Of a stretch of 64,000 bases of DNA, positions 32,622 to 42,230 are shown one piece after another. The notes below the pieces were generated by a model. That model was not told where the DNA came from. It ran no database searches and saw only the letters and a list, made by a program, of their open reading frames with translations. Each line of letters starts with the position of its first letter. Within the stretch, counting starts at the first letter, position 1. Position numbers and translations under genes: made by a program. The stretch covers positions 35,372,193-35,436,192 of the forward strand of contig NC_092354.1 of assembly GCF_963676685.1 (NCBI RefSeq), written 5' to 3'. The stretch is from Mytilus edulis (taxonomy: Eukaryota > Mollusca > Bivalvia > Mytilida > Mytilidae).

Positions 32622-33540
32622 TAAAAGAGGGACGAAAGATACCAAAGGGACAGTCAAACTCATAAATCTAAAACAAACTGACAACGCCATGGCTAAAAAT
32701 AAATAAGACAAACAGAAAAACAATAGTACACACGACACAACATAGAAAACTAAAGAATAAACAACACGAACCCCACCAAAAACTAGGGGTGATCTTAGGT
32801 GCTCCGGAAGGGTAAGCAGATCCTGCTCCACATGTGGCACCCGTCGTGTTGCTTAAGTGATTACAAATCCGGTAAATAGTCTAATTCGGTAGGTCATATT
32901 CATGAAAGGGAAGGGGATTGTAGTTACGACGTAAGGAACATATCCGATATCATTTGTGAAACGGTTATTCCATAACGGTCAACCAACTCGTGATGGCGTC
33001 CGTAAAATTTACGAAGGGATGATTTCAACTTCACCATTTGGAACTCTTGGTTTAATAGCTTCCTTGTGAGCAGCAAACCTCTATCAAGAAAATCATGATA
33101 GGAAATGCAAGCACGGGAATATCGTATCAATTGGGAGATATATACCCCGTATGCAGGTGCTGCTGGAATGTTGCTACTTAGAAATGGAAAGTTCACAATT
33201 GGAAAGCTGAAATCATCTCTTTTGTCGTAAAGTTTTGTTTTCAACCGACCCTCATTGTCAATTTCTAGATGCAAGTCAAGATATGAAGCCGACTTAACTG
33301 TATCTGTAGTATCCTTTATCTCTAGTTCGATTGGATAGATGCGTTCCACATAGTCACCAAATTTTGAATTGTTTAGTGAAAGAACATCATCTATATAGCG
33401 GAAAGTAGAGTTAAAGGATATTGCTTACTTCTTATCTTTCTTCCTAAGAAGTTCCTGCATGAAGTCAGCCTCATAATAATAAAGAAATGTTACACCAGCA
33501 GATGTGAATATGTAAGTAGTAATTATCTCTGTGTCTATTA
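32622..33540 (-). mobile_element. Penelope-like element, 5'-truncated
   Basis: On the minus strand it runs from about 33540 (RT palm region) to the shared 3' end at 32622. The 3' tail (32622-32923) matches those at 16079-16380 and 60041-60258. No terminal repeat or GIY-YIG domain is visible. Confidence 0.7.
32924..33538 (-). pseudogene. Penelope-like reverse transcriptase, C-terminal half with one stop
   Basis: The frame includes TFLYYYEADFMQELLRKKDK, then a TAA at 33425-33427, then FNSTFRYIDDVLSLNNSKFG containing the catalytic YIDD box. It continues with SASYLDLHLEIDNEGRLKTK, YDKRDDFSFPIVNFPFLSS, PAAPAYGVYISQLIRYSRAC and KLKSSLRKFYGRHHELVDRY. This conserved block (SYLDL..., YGVYISQLIRY..., L..SL.KFYGR) is one I associate with Penelope-like RTs; I have not verified the family by search. 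The in-frame stop and the missing N-terminal RT motifs make it inactive. Confidence 0.7.
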
Positions 33541-33632
33541 TTTGTGCAGACAACCAGATATAAGTTAGTTTGAAAGGAAACCTTTTTATTTAATTCTGGT
33601 TAATAAAACTTTTAAAATGTCCAAAAATTCAC

Positions 33633-33994
33633 CTGTTGCTCAATTCTTCCGGCGCTCGGCCTTGCTGTCCCTTGTACATCATCATCTGAATGTAAGCCAG
33701 TGCTAATACATCGGAATTAAAAATTAAGGTGTCATAACTATGGTGCATGGTAATGCAGTTGTGGTCATCCAAGTTCGGTAGCACCAAATTTGATACCCTA
33801 CAACAAACATTTTCTTCAAGGGACGGCATTTCCTGACAGCTCCCACACTCGCACCATTCATCCAATGTCTGAACTACAGCTTCAGAAGATGCTAATGCAG
33901 CTCTATTTCGATCTTCAAGTTCTTGAACAGTGAGCTCAGGTTCGAAGTTGTAAGCAACAAGACCCATCTGATTTTGGATACTTCCGTTTTCCAT
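33633..33994 (-). CDS. P2X7 intracellular-(ballast-)domain-like protein, first coding exon
   Basis: ATG at 33992-33994 (context CGCGATGGAA) opens 120 codons plus two bases, to donor CAACAG|GTGAAT at 33632. Residues 46-65 contain EWCECGSCQEMPSLEENVCC: a W-C-x-C-G-x-C block, Met-Pro, then a CC pair. NCITMHHSY follows at 79-87 and DVLALAYIQMM at 95-105. This is the start of the zinc- and nucleotide-binding ballast domain found at the C-terminus of vertebrate P2X7; invertebrates have many stand-alone genes with it. No transmembrane or channel part is present here. The next exon, which should carry the 'R..AYRQF' part, is not visible downstream, where the intron side is occupied by retroelements, so the gene may be truncated or continue beyond recognition. 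Confidence 0.7.
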
Positions 33995-34130
33995 CGCGGT
34001 ACGTGTGTAAATAGAATTAAAATTGCAAAGTTTCAGATGCTGGAACAGGTAAACCGGAACCGTAGGAGTGACGTCAGGGCTAAAACAATAATGGCTGCCT
34101 ACATGGAGGCGGGAATTTCAAAATTGATAA
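33995..34130 (-). promoter_or_regulatory. Candidate promoter of the P2X7-like exon (CRE, E2F, ETS-like sites)
   Basis: Just upstream of the ATG the sequence turns CpG-containing and holds a perfect CRE palindrome TGACGTCA (34069-34076), the E2F-type GGCGGGAA (34108-34115), an ETS-like ACCGGAAC (34053-34060), and an ATGGCTGCC box (34091-34099). Clustering within 65 bp of otherwise AT-rich DNA argues for a promoter. No TATA box. Activity and start site are inferred. Confidence 0.45.
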
Positions 34131-34599
34131 TTGTAAAATATTGATTTATTTCATAACGGTACACTTTTTTAACACAAACGTTGTTAAAAATATATTTATA
34201 TAATAATATTTGTATTAATTTATCCAATTTTTTTTTGGTTTCCTTCTCCTTTAAGGCTTGATGATGTTTACTACTGCATATTTTTTGGAAGTGGAGTTCT
34301 TCAGTGATATTTCTTATCTGAGGGTATGCTTCATTATTGTTCATATCTACATGTAACATGTTTTTGACTGATCTTTAATTTTATCAATCACCGTTGCCTG
34401 CAATTTGATTTGGTCATGTTCGTGTTGAATCCAATGATGTACTCATTTCTGCTGTGTTCAGTGCAGCTCGATATGAAAGAGCTCAACATCATAAAATGGT
34501 TTTGGTGAGATATGTACAGTAGCAATTCCATTACAATTTAATATTTTAGTTATTTTACGTACATCACAATTTTCTCCTAGGGAACGTCTATTCAACTTC
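34131..34599. other. Non-coding stretch
   Basis: AT-rich; short minus-strand frames (for example 34099-34359) show no motif. Confidence 0.35.
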
Positions 34600-34790
34600 A
34601 ATGAGGGCTTTGATTTTTTTATCCAAAACATACTATTCCGATCCCCAGTTTCAATTAAAAAAATATTCTGTTCAACATGTGTTAAAACAATTTATGTTAA
34701 GTATTAAGGCTGTTAACTTTTCTACACTTTACACAAGTATTCCCAATTCCAAACTAAAAGACATATGTCACTGCATTCCATTGCAAAAGA
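34600..34790 (+). pseudogene. Penelope-like RT fragment (first catalytic motif)
   Basis: The frame contains MLSIKAVNFSTLYTSIPNSK then LKD, matching the first catalytic motif of Penelope-like RTs ('SI+SFDFSTLYT.IP+.KL'). The catalytic Asp of 'FDFSTLYT' is Asn here (VNFSTLYT). The similarity is lost soon after, so this is a short relic on the opposite strand from the 32622-33540 element. Confidence 0.6.
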
Positions 34791-34935
34791 CTCCAATCTT
34801 CGGAAAAAAATATGGACAAGATTTGAAAACCTTTAGCGAGGCAACTGGGATGGACCAACGAACTGTTCAACCATATGTTCCGTTCACTTTATTATTAATG
34901 ACTTCCCATTCAGGCATAGGTTCGAGATTGAACAT

Positions 34936-35151
34936 ATGAGTAGAGCCCTGAAGAAGGCGAGGATGAATGTCGGTAGATATTTAGAGCAAAATAGTAAGAA
35001 AGATACTGATTATTTAGATTTATCAGGAGACAAAGATATATCAGAAATCAAATATAGCCCAGAAAAAAACTATTGCAGAAACAGAGGGAGGAAATCTTAC
35101 TCAATTGTCAGAGTTTCTGTTGATTTTGTAGATATCAATGAAGAATTATGA
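34936..35151 (+). CDS. Unassigned 71-codon ORF
   Basis: ATG-initiated frame starting MSRALKKARMNVGRYLEQNS with a charged middle (KKDTDYLDLSGDKDISEIKY) and a stop at 35149-35151. The charged, low-hydrophobicity composition looks protein-like, but no family, promoter or splice support is seen. It may be another fragment of the retroelement-rich patch. Confidence 0.2.
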   Translation: MSRALKKARMNVGRYLEQNSKKDTDYLDLSGDKDISEIKYSPEKNYCRNRGRKSYSIVRVSVDFVDINEEL

Positions 35152-35222
35152 GTTACAGAACAAGGTTACTGAAAAAGCAGCAAACTATTTGAAATGGGCT
35201 CCAGATAGACGGGGCGGGAGGT

Positions 35223-35240
35223 GGGGGGGGGGGGGGGGGG
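35223..35240 (+). repeat. G18 homopolymer
   Basis: Eighteen consecutive G followed by AGAGAAAGAA. Comparable C runs are at 6214-6234 and 51317-51335. Confidence 0.9.
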
Positions 35241-35454
35241 AGAGAAAGAAGTAAAGTTTTTAGATACTATATTCCTATAATAATCAATGCAATTGGAAGT
35301 ACATAACCTCAGAGTTCAGCCAGTTAAAACAGATTTGCAATTTCTAGTGAGAAAAGAAACTGACAATTTTGACCTTCAGATTCACTTTCATTTTAATGAT
35401 GTCAATTCACTTAATTTGAGTAATTCAGGATGTTGTCTTTTTTTATAGTTTAAA

Positions 35455-35826
35455 ATGGAATTTACCGAACTTATCGATGAAGTACTGTTTGCCATGCAGC
35501 ACATAGAATCGCTAGATATGCTCTATGTTCCCTGTGGGTTGTGCGAGCAGGACTCCGTGTGTAAAAAAAAAAGAGGTCGTGGCACTCAATGAGTAGAGTT
35601 TCTTCAATACTTTTCATGTTGATAGAGAATTGGCGGCCCTGTACCACACACTGTTACACAGTGATGTGTTTTCCAATAGGTTGATGTTGCACTTTAAGGG
35701 GCGCAAGAATTGTTTTGTCGCAAGCACTGTTTTATCGTGCTATTTGCTAGGTGAAAAACTCAATGTAGAAAATGAACAACATGGATTAAATATCATGGTC
35801 ATATCAGATGGTATACTAACGCACAG
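35455..35826 (+). pseudogene. Unrecognised exon with frameshift and stop, intact donor
   Basis: ATG at 35455 opens MEFTELIDEVLFAMQHIESL, then DMLYVPCGLCEQDSVCKKK. At an A10 tract the sense shifts frame to EVVALNE, meets TAG, and continues SFFNTFHVDRELAALYHTLL, HFKGRKNCFVASTVLSCYLL and NIMVISDGILTH, ending at a perfect donor (CACAG|GTAAGT) at 35826. The smooth continuation across frames suggests one old coding exon damaged by an indel in the A tract and one nonsense change. Cysteines at PCGLCEQDSVC could bind zinc. I do not recognise the family. Confidence 0.45.
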
Positions 35827-36109
35827 GTAAGTTTAAATATTTAGTCTATTAACACGTTTCAGACCTGATTTTTTTAATAAATTTGAGACCTCTAAGAAAG
35901 AAAATTAATTAATTGATAAGCTACATGTATAATGTATAACAATCTTGCTTGGTTCAATGTCTACTGCGGATTTAAATTGCAGATGGTGTAGAAATTTGTA
36001 GTGGTGGAGTTTATTGATGATAAGTCTTTTGAGCTTGTGCCTCAACCGTAGATAGAGAGCAGCACAGAGGTACTTGTCCAGAACTTTTGCATGATAGTTT
36101 TATAAGTCA
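35827..36109. other. Possible intron, no gene
   Basis: AT-rich sequence after the donor at 35827; no next exon with a recognisable match. Confidence 0.3.
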
Positions 36110-37085
36110 CCAGATTACACCCGCGAAATCGCGGGCATTCAGAGCGTCTTTGGAAGTACAAATGTATGTACAATATTTAATGACTGGGCAATTTCAGGAA
36201 AGGTATTAAAAGACAAAGGTACTTGGCTTTTTTTTCCCCTCCTCTTTTTTATCTCCAAAATTTTGTCTTTTAATTTCGATATGACATGACACACATTTAG
36301 TATATAATGAACATTCATTACTATAAATAAAGGGTATTTGCTCTTTTCAAGTTACTGTCAATTTTCATTTTATCAGCAATCAATAAACTTTTGTAAAATA
36401 TCATTTATGACTGGAGAATTTCAGAAAAGGTATCAAAGTCATAAGTACTTTGGGACAGGACAATTGTTTTTCTAGTCCTTTTTTTCCAATGTTCCCATTT
36501 TTTTTTGGTTTTCATTTAATTTTAATAACACGGGATATTTTTTAGCGCCTACCTGTATATTATGTTCATTCAGTCCAAGGATATTTATAGTAAGACTTGT
36601 CTTACTATACAAATCCTTGTTCAGTCCGATTATAAATTAAAAAAGTATTTGCTTTTTACTATTTTTTTTCAGTGACAGTTTACTAATCGATCCACGGCGG
36701 TCATTGGATATATCATGCAGACCCTCTCTATTTAATAAACACTGTAACCGCGGACCCCGTGTATAGTTAACTTGGAAATATTAGCGTATACAATGTGTCA
36801 TATATACACTTTATTCGTGTTATATATATGTTTAAAATGTTTACAGAAAACACCAACCGGAAGTCTAGTCTAACTTAAAATTTTGTCCAATGAAGGAAAC
36901 AAATCCGGAAGCCTTTTTTCTCGTATTTCTCCCAAAATAGCCCAATCTGAATAATCATAAGAATGGATGACAAATGCGACTATGCACTGTTCATATAGGA
37001 CACAGAGGCAGGATGATTTATTTGATATGGAAGGAAGAGAAGCGACACACAAATTGAGGTCTTCTCGTTTATTAGTATAGAAGTC
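36110..37085. repeat. Dispersed repeat region with hairpin
   Basis: Begins with CCGCGAAATCGCGGGC (related to 12282) and ends CTTCTCGTTTATTAGTATAG. In between are two diverged copies of a block starting near GTATTAAAAGACAAAGGTAC (about 36203 and 36429) and a GC-richer patch (ACTGTAACCGCGGACCCCGT at about 36741). A hairpin with 20-base arms (36576-36595 / 36600-36619, two or three mismatches, 4-base loop) stands out. A minus-strand frame at 36870-37052 is probably repeat translation. Confidence 0.55.
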
Positions 37086-37416
37086 TGTATACTCAGCATC
37101 TACTCATCACATTTTGCTGCATGAAGATATGTTCTCGTGTAAAATGTTACTTCATTCCTAAAATGAGCAGCATGGGTTACAGATGATTAACTATATTGAT
37201 TTTTTGTGGATTGGGAATAGAAAAGCAAAGGGTAGGAAGGGTGGAGTGGCACCAGCCTATAGTAAGAAGAAGGCAGCTGTAAGGAGACCATCTGCATACA
37301 CTTTGATTTCAAAGCAGTTTACTATCTGAAGATCTATAGGTTTTAAGTACGTGATGAAGGAGAACATGATGATCCAAACTTTTTTAGTACCAACAAAGGA
37401 CTTGAGTACATATTAG
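37086..37416. other. Weakly coding-like stretch, unassigned
   Basis: A plus frame at about 37180-37330 reads MINYIDFLWIGNRKAKGRKG and AYSKKKAAVRRPSAYTLISK before a stop. It is basic and has a possible acceptor (GGGTTACAG), but no family or donor. Confidence 0.2.
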
Positions 37417-37845
37417 CATCACTGAAGAGACATGTTTTGTCGAAATGAGCATCTGGTGCAACAAAATTGGTACCGTTGATTTTATAACTACCACTGGGTC
37501 GATGCCTCTGCTGGTGGACTATTAGTCCCCGAGGGTATCACCAGCTCAGTAGCCAGTACTTCGGTACTGGCATGAAAATACGGATTGTTTGTGTTATTAA
37601 AATTTGCTGTTACAAAATATTATAAATTATTATAAATTAAGGAATGTATCTCCCTCATGCAAAGCTCCGATTCCTTTTCACGAATTTGACTATACTTTTT
37701 GGACCCTTTTGGATTATAGCTCTTCATCTTTTATATAAGATTTGGATTTCAAATATTTGGGCCACGAGCATCACTGAAGAGACATGTTTTGTCGAAATGC
37801 GCATCTGGTGCAACAAAATTGGTACCGTTGATTTTATTACAACCT
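37417..37845 (+). repeat. Family B variant, 352-bp period
   Basis: CATCACTGAAGAGACATGTT recurs at 37417 and 37769 (352 bp apart), with ACCACTGGGTCGATGCCTCT and GAGGGTATCACCAGCTCAGT between. The core differs from the 356-bp array (TGTCGAAATGCGCATCTGGT instead of GACGAAACGCGCGTCTGGCG), so this is a sister subfamily with the same architecture. Confidence 0.8.
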
Positions 37846-38136
37846 CCAGTACTCGAGAATTTCAGGAAATCAGTGTTTGGAAAGTTTAGAAGTTTACCTT
37901 AATCAATAAGATCTTAATTGATGCCAATATTAATAGTGCACATTTCATGTCAGATTGCTACACCTATATTATTGCAAATATTTTGAAATTAATACATTTT
38001 TCTTGTATTTAAAAGTAAACCTTTTCTATAAAGCATTTTCTGAAATTTCATCTCTGAACTAGACTGATATTAAATAACAAGGAACAACAGGAATATCTTA
38101 AATAACTATGAAAATAATGAAAACATTTTTTTCAGA
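37846..38136. other. Non-coding stretch
   Basis: AT-rich; no feature recognised. Confidence 0.35.
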
Positions 38137-38233
38137 TCCTTGTATTATCCAAGCCAAAAGAAGGAGGAGACCTCCTAGTGATGACAATAATTGTAATGAG
38201 GTCTTTTTGGCTAAGTTAAATGTCTAAATTTAG
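38137..38233 (+). CDS. Possible small exon, basic
   Basis: After acceptor ATTTTTTTCAG one frame reads PCIIQAKRRRRPPSDDNNCN then EVFLAKLNV and a stop. The KRRRRPP stretch could be a nuclear signal. It lies 0.8 kb upstream of the zinc-finger exon on the same strand. No donor is evident before the stop, so support is weak. Confidence 0.2.
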
Positions 38234-38499
38234 CTTATCAGGGCAGAGAGGCAAATCTGCGTTCAAAGGGACCAGAACCTGCAAGGTCATATTGAGTAAG
38301 TTTAATTACAAATTAATTTCATCGGTACTTTGAATTTAAAAATTAAAACATATACCTGTAGCCTTAATCTTCAGCCTTTCTTATAAGTATCATTTAGCAT
38401 ATGATACTTATGTTACTATATAGTAATCAAAGAGCTGAAGAGCTCTGAGGGAAAAGACGGCCATTGTTTCAATTTTTAGGGGGGTATCTTTTGATAGTC

Positions 38500-38600
38500 T
38501 ACATACAAAGAATGAGCAAAGAACAGCTAGATTTCGCAAATTTTGGGTTCTTCCCTCGCCGGGATTCGAACCCATGCTACCGAGATATAGTTTGTAGGAT
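38500..38600 (-). mobile_element. tRNA-derived SINE fragment, inverted
   Basis: The plus strand CCCTCGCCGGGATTCGAACC is the reverse complement of a Pol III B-box-like GGTTCGAATCCCGGCG, matching the SINE at 38690-38920 in opposite orientation. Confidence 0.65.
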
Positions 38601-38689
38601 CCTTTACTATAGATAATTTAGCTGGTCTGTAAAAATAACATCTTCATGCCTTATATATCATGTACTGTAGTACGACGCTAGATTAAAAC

Positions 38690-38920
38690 TGACGTGGAAA
38701 GGAAACACCCTGCCACCGAAAGCTTCATTTTATGAAGCCCAGGTGGTCGTGTGGTCTAGCGCACCGGTTACAGTGCAGGCGATTTGGTGTCACGATATCT
38801 CAGTAGCAGGGGTTGAATCCCGGCGAGGGAAAAACCAAAAATTTGCGAAAGCAAATTTAGATTTAAAATTTTTGGGTTGATGTTAGACGAGTTGTATATT
38901 AAGATCACTACAATAAATAT
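38690..38920 (+). mobile_element. tRNA-derived SINE head
   Basis: Contains TGGTCTAGCGCACCGG (A-box-like, at about 38751) and GGGGTTGAATCCCGGCG (B-box-like, at about 38807) separated by about 50 bp as in a tRNA promoter, followed by GAGGGAAAAACCAAAAATTT. The acceptor-stem halves do not pair well, so it is a SINE head and not a working tRNA gene. No TSD fixed. Confidence 0.7.
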
Positions 38921-39033
38921 TCTTGTGTATAGAAATATATAAAGATTACAATTAAATGCAACATTTCAGGTATAAATAGTTTTACTTCAAAAGTTCTGTA
39001 GGAGACCAAGTAAAGAAACCTTAAATTCTGTAG

Positions 39034-39323
39034 ATTTCCTGCCATGTCTTTATTGTTATGGTTTTGATGGGAGGAAAGAATTGTGGAGACATACCAAGAA
39101 ATGTGCATTCAACAAAAATAAAAATAAGTCACAGTTACAGGATGCAAGTATTATTGTAAGATCTAAACTAGTCCTGGCAGGAGGATTGAGCCCTTATTTA
39201 GAGGGAAAAGAAATAGCAGTTCCTAAGGAACTTGAAAAAACTTGCTTCATTAAAATGTATAGAGATCAAATTTTTGCTAATATTGTAAATGATATATTAA
39301 TACTACAATATGGAAAATGCATG
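39034..39323 (+). CDS. C2HC zinc-finger exon of an unassigned gene family
   Basis: From a weak acceptor (TTAAATTCTGTAG) to a good donor (TGCATG|GTAAGC) one frame is open for 96 codons. It starts FLPCLYCYGFDGRKELWRHT then KKCAF (C-x2-C-x12-H-x4-C), followed by IIVRSKLVLAGGLSPYLEGK and QIFANIVNDILILQYGKCM. I have seen this layout (a single C2HC finger, then a helical region ending 'D..I..+G...') in large lineage-expanded families of invertebrates and fish whose function is not established. The donor leaves phase 0. A family B copy lies just behind the donor, inside the putative intron. Confidence 0.45.
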
Positions 39324-39356
39324 GTAAGCCATCTGGGACCAAGAAGAACTAACTAA

Positions 39357-39552
39357 CTTCAACTTCGTACTTTATTTGGCTTTTTATAACTTTTTTGGAT
39401 TCGAGCGTCACTGATGAGTTTTTTGTAGACGAAACGCGCGTCTGGCGTATATATAAAATTTTGTCCTGGTATCTATGATGAGTTTATTTACAACCACTGG
39501 GTCGATGCCACTGCTGGTGGAGATTCATTTCCCCGAGGGTTTCACAAGCCTA
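39357..39552 (+). repeat. Family B, partial forward copy
   Basis: Contains GACGAAACGCGCGTCTGGCG and CACTGGGTCGATGCCACTGC with the unit's order preserved. Confidence 0.85.
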
Positions 39553-39563
39553 CAATAATTGAT

Positions 39564-39743
39564 CAACCTGATGTATTATATACTGCTGTCCCTCTGCACA
39601 ATGCAACCAAACAGAAAACTGCTAATGATTTTGATGCCATCGAACAAGTCGAAACTATACAAGAAACAGAAGGCCAATCAAATGAGGATAGCACTAACAG
39701 TAGAAGCAGTTATTATCAAAATGTATTCAAAAATAACAAGTAA
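39564..39743 (+). CDS. Possible acidic exon downstream of the zinc-finger exon
   Basis: An open frame reads QPDVLYTAVPLHNATKQKTA, NDFDAIEQVETIQETEGQSN and EDSTNSRSSYYQNVFKNNK, then stop. Glu/Gln/Ser-rich, same strand as the zinc-finger exon. No clean acceptor is visible because the family B copy ends directly upstream. Confidence 0.25.
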   Translation, partial: QPDVLYTAVPLHNATKQKTANDFDAIEQVETIQETEGQSNEDSTNSRSSYYQNVFKNNK

Positions 39744-39962
39744 CATTTATTCATTTGATATTGTAGAATGTGTTTCAGGTAGAAGCATGTACATTTCTAG
39801 TTTAGAATAAGTTTTCGGAGTAAACAAAAGTTTACAGTGTCTCATTTATCGGTATAGTAATAAACATTGGTAGTTATGAACATTGGTAGTTATGATTAGT
39901 TATGAACATTTATACTTAAGTTTTGATATATTGCAAATGGATGCAAATTGCATTATGATTGT

Positions 39963-40639
39963 GTACCAGGATTATAATTTAGTACGCCAGACGCGCGTTT
40001 CGTCTACACCAGACTCATCAGTGATGCTCATATCAAAATATTTATAAAGCCAAACAAGAACAAAGTTGAAGAGAATTGAGGATCCAAAATTCAAAAAAGT
40101 GGTGCCAAATACGGCTAAGGTTATCTATGCCTGGGATAAGAAAATATTCAGTTTTTCGTAAAATTCGAAGTTTTGTAAACAGGAAATTTATCAAAATGAC
40201 CACATTATTGATATGCATGTCAACACCGAAATGTTGACTACTGGGCTGATGATAACATCGGGGACGAAACGTCCACCAGCAGTGGCATCGACCCAGTGGT
40301 GTAAATAGTTATCAGAAGTACCAGGATTATAATTTAGTACGCCAGACACGCGTTTCGTCTACACCAGACTCATCAGTGACGCTCATATCAAAATATTTAT
40401 AAAGCCAAACAAGAACAAAGTTGAAGAGCATTGAGGATCCAAAATTCCAAAAAGTGGTGCCACATACGGCTAAGGTAATCTATGCCTGGGAAAGGAAAAT
40501 ATTTAGTTTTTCGTAAAATTCAAAGTTTTGTAAACAGGAAATTTATAAAAATGACCACATTATTGATATTCATGTCAACACTGAAATGTTGACTACTGGG
40601 CTGGTGATACCCTCGGGGACGAAACATCCACCAGCAGTG
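39963..40639 (-). repeat. Family B inverted tandem pair, 355-bp period
   Basis: GTACCAGGATTATAATTTAG begins at 39963 and 40318. The two units are nearly identical (ACGCCAGACGCGCGTTTCGT versus ACGCCAGACACGCGTTTCGT). The second ends early, at AACATCCACCAGCAGTG. Confidence 0.9.
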
Positions 40640-42230
40640 CAGGATGTACCTGTTGCAGTGAAGATGTGTAAGATCATTCAATCATTTCCGATTATTTTAA
40701 CAAATAGTGTAGTTGCTTTTACTATCACCAGTATTCCGTCATCTTACATAATTTAATGAAATTTGCCTTGAAGAGATGACTTTTACTTTGTATATTTATA
40801 TTTTCAAGGAAAAAGTATGAGAGTCTCAAATTCCTATCAGTTTTTAAAATTTTATTATTGGTTCATGGATGTATTTGTTGCTTGAACAAAGTTTAGTTCT
40901 TTAGCAAGAACTAGATATATTGTGATTAAACTGGTTGACAATAATAAGTCGTCATATTATAATTTGTATTATTTCACATACTTAAACATGATTTTGTAAT
41001 GACCACAAGAAGTGTGTCCTTTTCATCATTGTTTCGGTAAGTAACTATAATTGCTATCTAGATCAATCGTGAATACGCAGTAGGCAATAAATAAACGAAC
41101 AAGAGATATTATATTTCCAGGTGTGTTGATTTATTGTCATTAATTTGCAATATATCACAAGATGTTGACATAATGTTACTCAAATTGACTGCTATTTCAC
41201 ATTCGAAGTAAAAGCAAATCTAGAGTTTAGGTATTTTATAAAAGTCAAAAGTTTAATGCCAATTCTATTTATTTGATAAGTAATGATAACAGGTTTGCCT
41301 TTATTTATCTCTCATGAAATATTTATGAAATTTATGGTTCATTTCTATTCGTTTTAATCCACATGAATAAAAATGAGATATTATCATTGTACATTCATAA
41401 TTAGTTTCACGTTATGCATACAATCAGTTACTTGTGTTTGGCTTTTTCCTTGTTTATTCATAGATAGTTTTCACGTTATGCATTTTCTTAATTACTTGTG
41501 GTTGGCTAACAGTTTGGCTAGTCCATTCAGTACTTGTCCTCTTCCATTCTTAGTATCGGGTTTCCTTTTGCTAGGAGAACTCTTTCTAGTTTCATGTTTC
41601 AAGCTCTTTGAGTAGTTCCTTGGACGTTTTTTGAATTCACCATTTCCCTTTACTTTCAGTTTATCAGGTTTCTTGCGTCCCCACCTTTTTCAGTAATAAC
41701 CCCTAATAGATTCTATGTTTCAGTATATACACTATTTCAAATCACATTCAGTTTATCAATATTCTTTTCAACACTTGTATGGTAGAATCCTGGAAATTAT
41801 CTTTTGCAGGTTTCAAGGTTTTATTGATATCTACATTGCAATCATTCTTGGTCTTTGGTTTTACAATACCATTGAAATGAACGGATATCATTCCAGATTT
41901 ACCAAGGTTGAAAAAACCTTCATCAGTGCATAAAACTCATATATTTTGATTTACTACTAATATTCAAGTAAATTAAGCTTTCATTTGATCTTCACAAGTA
42001 CCCCATCAAAAAGATAGTGGCTAGGTCTGTTTGAGGAAATAGTTTTATCAAAGATTGTTCTGTGCATGTAGTTTGTTTTAATATATAAATCAGAATAATG
42101 ACATAGATAACAACAATGTTTAGCATTTATGAACATGTAGTGTTTAAAATGAAGTCCTTGGTTGTTTAATTGCCGTAACAGCTAACTATAGAAATTCCCT
42201 TGTTAGACCGCCATTATCCATGCCTTGCTC
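40640..42230. other. No recognised gene
   Basis: AT-rich. A roughly 65-bp direct duplication (GTTTCACGTTATGCAT...TTACTTGTGNTTGGCT) lies at about 41405-41530. Short frames at 41373-41933 are hydrophobic low-complexity translations. Confidence 0.4.

Noticed and set aside
38737..38830. tRNA gene
   Set aside because: A- and B-box-like motifs are present, but the acceptor and anticodon stems do not pair properly and SINE-type sequence follows; it is a tRNA-derived SINE head.
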